From positions 1 to 7,913 of the forward strand of contig ONTY01000045.1 in the NCBI GenBank assembly GCA_900320815.1: a DNA stretch of 7,913 nucleotides, read 5' to 3'. Source of the stretch: an uncultured Pseudomonadota bacterium. GTDB lineage: Bacteria > Pseudomonadota > Gammaproteobacteria > Burkholderiales > Burkholderiaceae_C. The notes beneath the pieces were generated by a model. That model saw only the letters and a program-made list of their open reading frames with translations, did not search any database and had not been told where the DNA came from. Positions 5,845 through 7,913 of this stretch are shown here, piece after piece. The position numbers were made by a program, and so were the translations under genes. Positions within the stretch are counted from its first letter, which is position 1. Each line of letters starts with the position of its first letter.

Positions 5845-6216
5845 TCAGGTGATTTGCAGCGTGCCTTTGGCCGCCATGAGCAGATCCACCACTTCCGGCG
5901 CCGTGATGATGGCGTAGCGGCTGTCCATCTGCTCGGCGGTGAAGCCGTTGTGCTGCATGCACGCGCCGCAGACGGCAATCTGCCCGCCGCGCGCCAGAAA
6001 GTCCGCCCACAGCGCCTTCACGGGCTGGAACGGGGCGCCGATGTCCATGTCATCACCCGCGCCCGGGCGCCCAAGCTCCACGCCCTCCACCATCAGGATG
6101 ACAGTGGCGGTGTGCCCCTTTTCCAGCGCCTTCACCGCCATCGTGAAAGCAACCGTCACCTTGGCCGGGTTGCTGTGGCCGTCAAACACGGTGGCCACGA
6201 AATCAGTGGTTTTCAT
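5845..6216 (-). CDS. DsrE-family protein with a CxxC motif
   Basis: The DsrE/DsrF-like fold includes sulfur-carrier subunits of sulfur oxidation and tRNA thiolation, and many stand-alone soluble proteins of unknown role. The 123-residue protein has the family layout: an early hydrophobic strand, a helix (VAFTMAVKALEKG, 22-34), the strand ATVILMVEGVEL (37-48), and VCGACMQHNGF (82-92) with Cys83 and Cys86, where the family keeps its reactive Cys. The visible sequence has no signal peptide or membrane segment. A strong AGGAG lies about 10 bases before the ATG, confirming the start. No dsrF, dsrH or tus genes are nearby, so a dedicated sulfur-relay role cannot be inferred. It is the first gene of a probable pair with the methyltransferase. 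Confidence 0.85.
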   Translation of the reverse strand: MKTTDFVATVFDGHSNPAKVTVAFTMAVKALEKGHTATVILMVEGVELGRPGAGDDMDIGAPFQPVKALWADFLARGGQIAVCGACMQHNGFTAEQMDSRYAIITAPEVVDLLMAAKGTLQIT

Positions 6217-6249
6217 CTCGCAAATACTCCTTGTGCCTGTGCCGCCGTG

Positions 6250-6285
6250 AAAACAAAAGGCGCAGCGGCGCGCCCGCGAGGGCGC
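6250..6285 (-). terminator. Putative intrinsic terminator after thyA
   Basis: On the minus strand, directly after the thyA stop, GCGCCC-TCGC-GGGCGC forms a hairpin (6285-6270). Overlapping it, GGCGC-GCCGCT-GCGCC (6274-6259) forms a second hairpin that runs into TTTTGTTTT (6258-6250). The second has the form of a terminator, although its stem is only 5 base pairs. The two hairpins share the bases 6270-6274 and exclude each other. If active, it separates thyA from the DsrE gene. Confidence 0.45.
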
Positions 6286-7122
6286 TCACACCGCCACGGG
6301 CGCCTTGATGGGCGCATGGTGCTGGTAGCCCTCGATCGCTATATCCTGCATCTCATAGTCAAACAGGGTTGGCGGGCGGCGCAGCAACCGCACTCGCGGC
6401 ATGGGATAGGGCGTGCGCGAGAGCTGCTCGCGCACCTGCGCCATGTGGTTGCTGTAGAGGTGGCAGTCGCCGCCCGTCCAGATGAACTCGCCCACCTCCA
6501 GGTCGCACTGCTGCGCCACCATGTGCGTGAGCAGCGCATAGCTGGCAATGTTGAAGGGCACGCCCAGGAAGATGTCGGCGCTCCTCTGATAGAGCTGGCA
6601 GCTCAGGCGCCCCTGCGCAACGTAAAACTGGAACAGCACGTGGCACGGCGCCAGCGCCATGCGCGGCAGCTCCGCCACGTTCCAGGCGCTCACCAGCAGG
6701 CGCCTCGAATCGGGGTTGTGCCGGATGTCTTCCACAAGCTGCGCCATCTGGTCAATGTGCCGGCCATCGGGCGCCGGCCACGAGCGCCACTGCACGCCGT
6801 AAATCGGCCCGAGTTCGCCTGTTTGCGGGTCGGCCCATTCGTCCCAAATGCTCACGCCGCGCTCTTGCAGCCAGCGCACATTGGAGTCGCCACGCAAAAA
6901 CCACAGCAACTCGCCTACCACGCCCTTGAAGTAGACGCGCTTCGTCGTCACCAGCGGGAAGCCCTTTTGCAGGTCAAAGCGCATCTGCCAGCCGAACACA
7001 CTGGGCGTGCCGGTGCCAGTGCGGTCTCCGCGCTCCACGCCACGTTCATAGACATGGCGCATCAGCGCCTCATACGGCGGCTCATCGTGGGGGGCGGGCG
7101 GAAGAGGTATCGCTGTTTGCAT
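6286..7122 (-). CDS. thyA: Thymidylate synthase
   Basis: ThyA methylates dUMP to dTMP with methylene-tetrahydrofolate, the de novo source of thymine for DNA. The 278-residue protein aligns along the E. coli enzyme (264). It has the phosphate-binding Arg in DRTGTGT (33-39), ELLWFLRG (71-78), SRR (139-141), the catalytic Cys160 in [13 protein letters not shown], the [14 protein letters not shown] block (178-191), HLYSNH (221-226) and the C-terminal IKAPVAV. All key residues are present. The N-terminus is about 12 residues longer than in E. coli. The ATG at 7120-7122 is the best start although no Shine-Dalgarno is visible. CACAAT lies seven bases before it and could be a -10 of a nearly leaderless transcript, which is speculative. 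No folA is seen within the window. The gene diverges from the SWIB gene. Confidence 0.95.
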   Translation of the reverse strand: MQTAIPLPPAPHDEPPYEALMRHVYERGVERGDRTGTGTPSVFGWQMRFDLQKGFPLVTTKRVYFKGVVGELLWFLRGDSNVRWLQERGVSIWDEWADPQTGELGPIYGVQWRSWPAPDGRHIDQMAQLVEDIRHNPDSRRLLVSAWNVAELPRMALAPCHVLFQFYVAQGRLSCQLYQRSADIFLGVPFNIASYALLTHMVAQQCDLEVGEFIWTGGDCHLYSNHMAQVREQLSRTPYPMPRVRLLRRPPTLFDYEMQDIAIEGYQHHAPIKAPVAV

Positions 7123-7257
7123 CGCAGCAATTGTGCCCGCGCCACCCAAAGAGGGCACCAAGAGGGCAGGAAAGCAACACCCATGAGGAAAAAGACGCAA
7201 GGCACCACGAGCGCCCTTGGCGTTATCCAGTAGCATCGCGCCAGCTTTGCAGGCACT

Positions 7258-7287
7258 GGGGCCGCCCCATGATGGGGCGCGCGGCCC
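7258..7287. other. Strong GC hairpin in the SWIB gene leader
   Basis: CGCCCCA (7263-7269) and TGGGGCG (7273-7279) form a perfect 7-base stem around a TGA loop. An outer GGGC/GCCC pairing (7259-7262 with 7284-7287) extends it across a bulge. It lies 36 bases before the SWIB start and has no T-tract, so it is not an intrinsic terminator. It may stabilise the mRNA or be a binding site. No promoter boxes could be assigned with confidence in the 7123-7322 gap. Confidence 0.4.
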
Positions 7288-7322
7288 GCATCGCGCCACA
7301 GAACATAGAGGATTCACCCGAG

Positions 7323-7646
7323 ATGGCAACAGCCAAGAAACCCGCCGCGAAAAAAGCGGCATCCGCCAAAAAACCTGCCGCTGCGGCCCAAAAAACGCCA
7401 AATGCCGGCTTCGCCAAGCCCATGAACCCCAGCGCCGAACTGGCTGCCATCATCGGCGACGAAGCCATGCCGCGCTACGAGGTCACCAAGCGCATCTGGG
7501 CCTACATCAAAGAAAAAGGCCTGCAAGACAGCAAGGACAAACGCAACATCAACGCCGACGAGAAGCTGCTGCCCGTCTTCGGCGGCAAAGAACAAGTCAC
7601 GATGTTCGAGATGACCAAACTGGTCAACCAGCACCTCTCGGACTGA
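7323..7646 (+). CDS. SWIB-domain protein with a histone-H1-like Lys/Ala tail
   Basis: SWIB/MDM2 domains are known from eukaryotic chromatin remodelling complexes and also occur as small stand-alone bacterial proteins, notably in Chlamydia and Burkholderiales, where the role is unclear. The 107-residue protein has a basic, low-complexity N-terminal tail (1-24, repeated AKKPAA units) resembling histone H1 tails. The SWIB domain follows (about 34-107: [12 protein letters not shown], then [17 protein letters not shown] and the [13 protein letters not shown] segment). The tail suggests DNA or nucleoid binding, which is inference. The start is the ATG after GAGGA with a spacing of 10 bases; the frame is open upstream, but neither homology nor signal supports an earlier start. 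It is a single-gene transcription unit ending in a strong terminator. Confidence 0.9.
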   Translation: MATAKKPAAKKAASAKKPAAAAQKTPNAGFAKPMNPSAELAAIIGDEAMPRYEVTKRIWAYIKEKGLQDSKDKRNINADEKLLPVFGGKEQVTMFEMTKLVNQHLSD

Positions 7647-7668
7647 TGCGCGCAAGCACTGCATACAC

Positions 7669-7693
7669 GCCGGCCACACAGGCCGGTTTTTTT
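7669..7693 (+). terminator. Intrinsic terminator of the SWIB gene
   Basis: CCGGCC (7670-7675), the loop ACACA and GGCCGG (7681-7686) form a perfect 6-base-pair GC stem followed by seven Ts (7687-7693). It lies 23 bases after the SWIB stop and is the clearest terminator in the window. Confidence 0.9.
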
Positions 7694-7755
7694 ATGCCCG
7701 CTCCGCAGCCACAAAAAACGCAAAAACCGCCACAGCACAAGCGGCGGCGCGCAGC

Positions 7756-7761
7756 TAGAAT
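7756..7761 (+). promoter_or_regulatory. Putative promoter of thrS (-10 box TAGAAT)
   Basis: TAGAAT matches the -10 consensus in five of six positions. It lies after the SWIB terminator and 80 bases before the next start codon, the expected place. No good -35 is visible at 16-18 bases. Confidence 0.4.
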
Positions 7762-7772
7762 CCGCACCTTTT

Positions 7773-7814
7773 GCAGCGCGCGCGCCCCATCCGTGCCGCG
7801 CTGCTTTTGCTTTT
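7773..7814 (+). promoter_or_regulatory. Hairpin with T-tract in the thrS leader (possible attenuator)
   Basis: GCAGCGCG (7773-7780) and CGCGCTGC (7797-7804) form a perfect 8-base stem around a 16-base loop, followed by TTTTGCTTTT (7805-7814). It stands between the putative -10 and the start codon, so it would fold in the leader RNA and could terminate or slow transcription before the gene. The T-tract is interrupted. No T-box or tRNA-like operator is recognisable. Confidence 0.4.
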
Positions 7815-7841
7815 GCCTCAACCGACTACCACCGATTTGCC

Positions 7842-7913
7842 ATGACGCCAGCAGCGGCTCCCTCCCCTACCCGGGCAGTGAACATCACACTGCCGGACGG
7901 CTCGCAGCGCCGC
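7842..7913 (+). CDS. thrS: Probable threonyl-tRNA synthetase, first 24 codons
   Basis: The frame runs off the window after MTPAAAPSPTRAVNITLPDG and four more residues. The segment VNITLPDGSQRR matches the start of the ThrS N-terminal TGS domain, which usually begins within a few residues of the initiator (as in MPxIxLPDGS). ThrS charges tRNA-Thr and proofreads mischarged serine. If the ATG at 7842 is used, the protein carries an unusual 12-residue Ala/Pro extension. The in-frame GTG at 7878-7880 would give the normal start. Neither has a clear Shine-Dalgarno. Only the TGS beginning is visible, so the assignment is likely but not certain. Confidence 0.7.
   Translation, partial: MTPAAAPSPTRAVNITLPDGSQRR

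Noticed and set aside
5854..7233. Long plus-strand open frame (459 codons) opposite the DsrE gene and thyA
   Set aside because: It is an antisense shadow rich in Arg, His and Ala with no family resemblance. Two well-supported genes occupy the other strand.
6286..7401. Longer thyA start at 7401 (extra 93 residues)
   Set aside because: The extension has no ThyA resemblance and overlaps the SWIB gene on the other strand; the ATG at 7122 fits the family length.

Overview
The window looks like chromosome of a GC-rich betaproteobacterium, most likely Burkholderiales and probably Comamonadaceae. This rests on remembered family resemblance: the CarA and TrmH-type methyltransferase proteins follow the Comamonadaceae versions closely, and a small Lys/Ala-tailed SWIB protein is typical of the group. 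No database search was possible.

Layout. On the minus strand at the left edge lie carA (261-1445) and a partial unknown gene (1-210). A 327-base divergent region follows, holding a carA promoter, a terminator-like leader and a plus-strand hairpin. The plus strand then carries an ABC-F ATPase of the YheS type (1773-3749). A PhzF-family isomerase (3746-4528) overlaps it by 4 bases, followed by a DUF554 membrane-protein remnant (4540-4746). An AT-richer stretch (about 4747-5000) contains three related imperfect palindromes. Back on the minus strand come a SpoU/TrmH-type RNA methyltransferase (5019-5816), a DsrE-family protein (5845-6216) and thyA (6286-7122). On the plus strand, a SWIB protein (7323-7646) ends in a clear terminator. 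The first 24 codons of a probable thrS (7842-7913) close the window, preceded by a hairpin plus T-tract.

Function. Most of this is housekeeping: pyrimidine supply (carA, thyA), translation and rRNA or tRNA modification (yheS, trmH-type gene, thrS), plus a sulfur-relay-like protein and a small DNA-associated protein.

Two things are out of the ordinary. The carA frame is fully open, but the nucleophilic Cys is Gly, the catalytic Glu is Lys, and several other glutamine-pocket positions are changed. It should therefore be unable to hydrolyse glutamine, although the rest of the fold is well kept. The DUF554 gene has lost an internal block and its whole C-terminal part, and it ends against a palindrome cluster whose composition differs from its surroundings. 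I see no defence system, CRISPR array, tRNA, rRNA or transposase gene.
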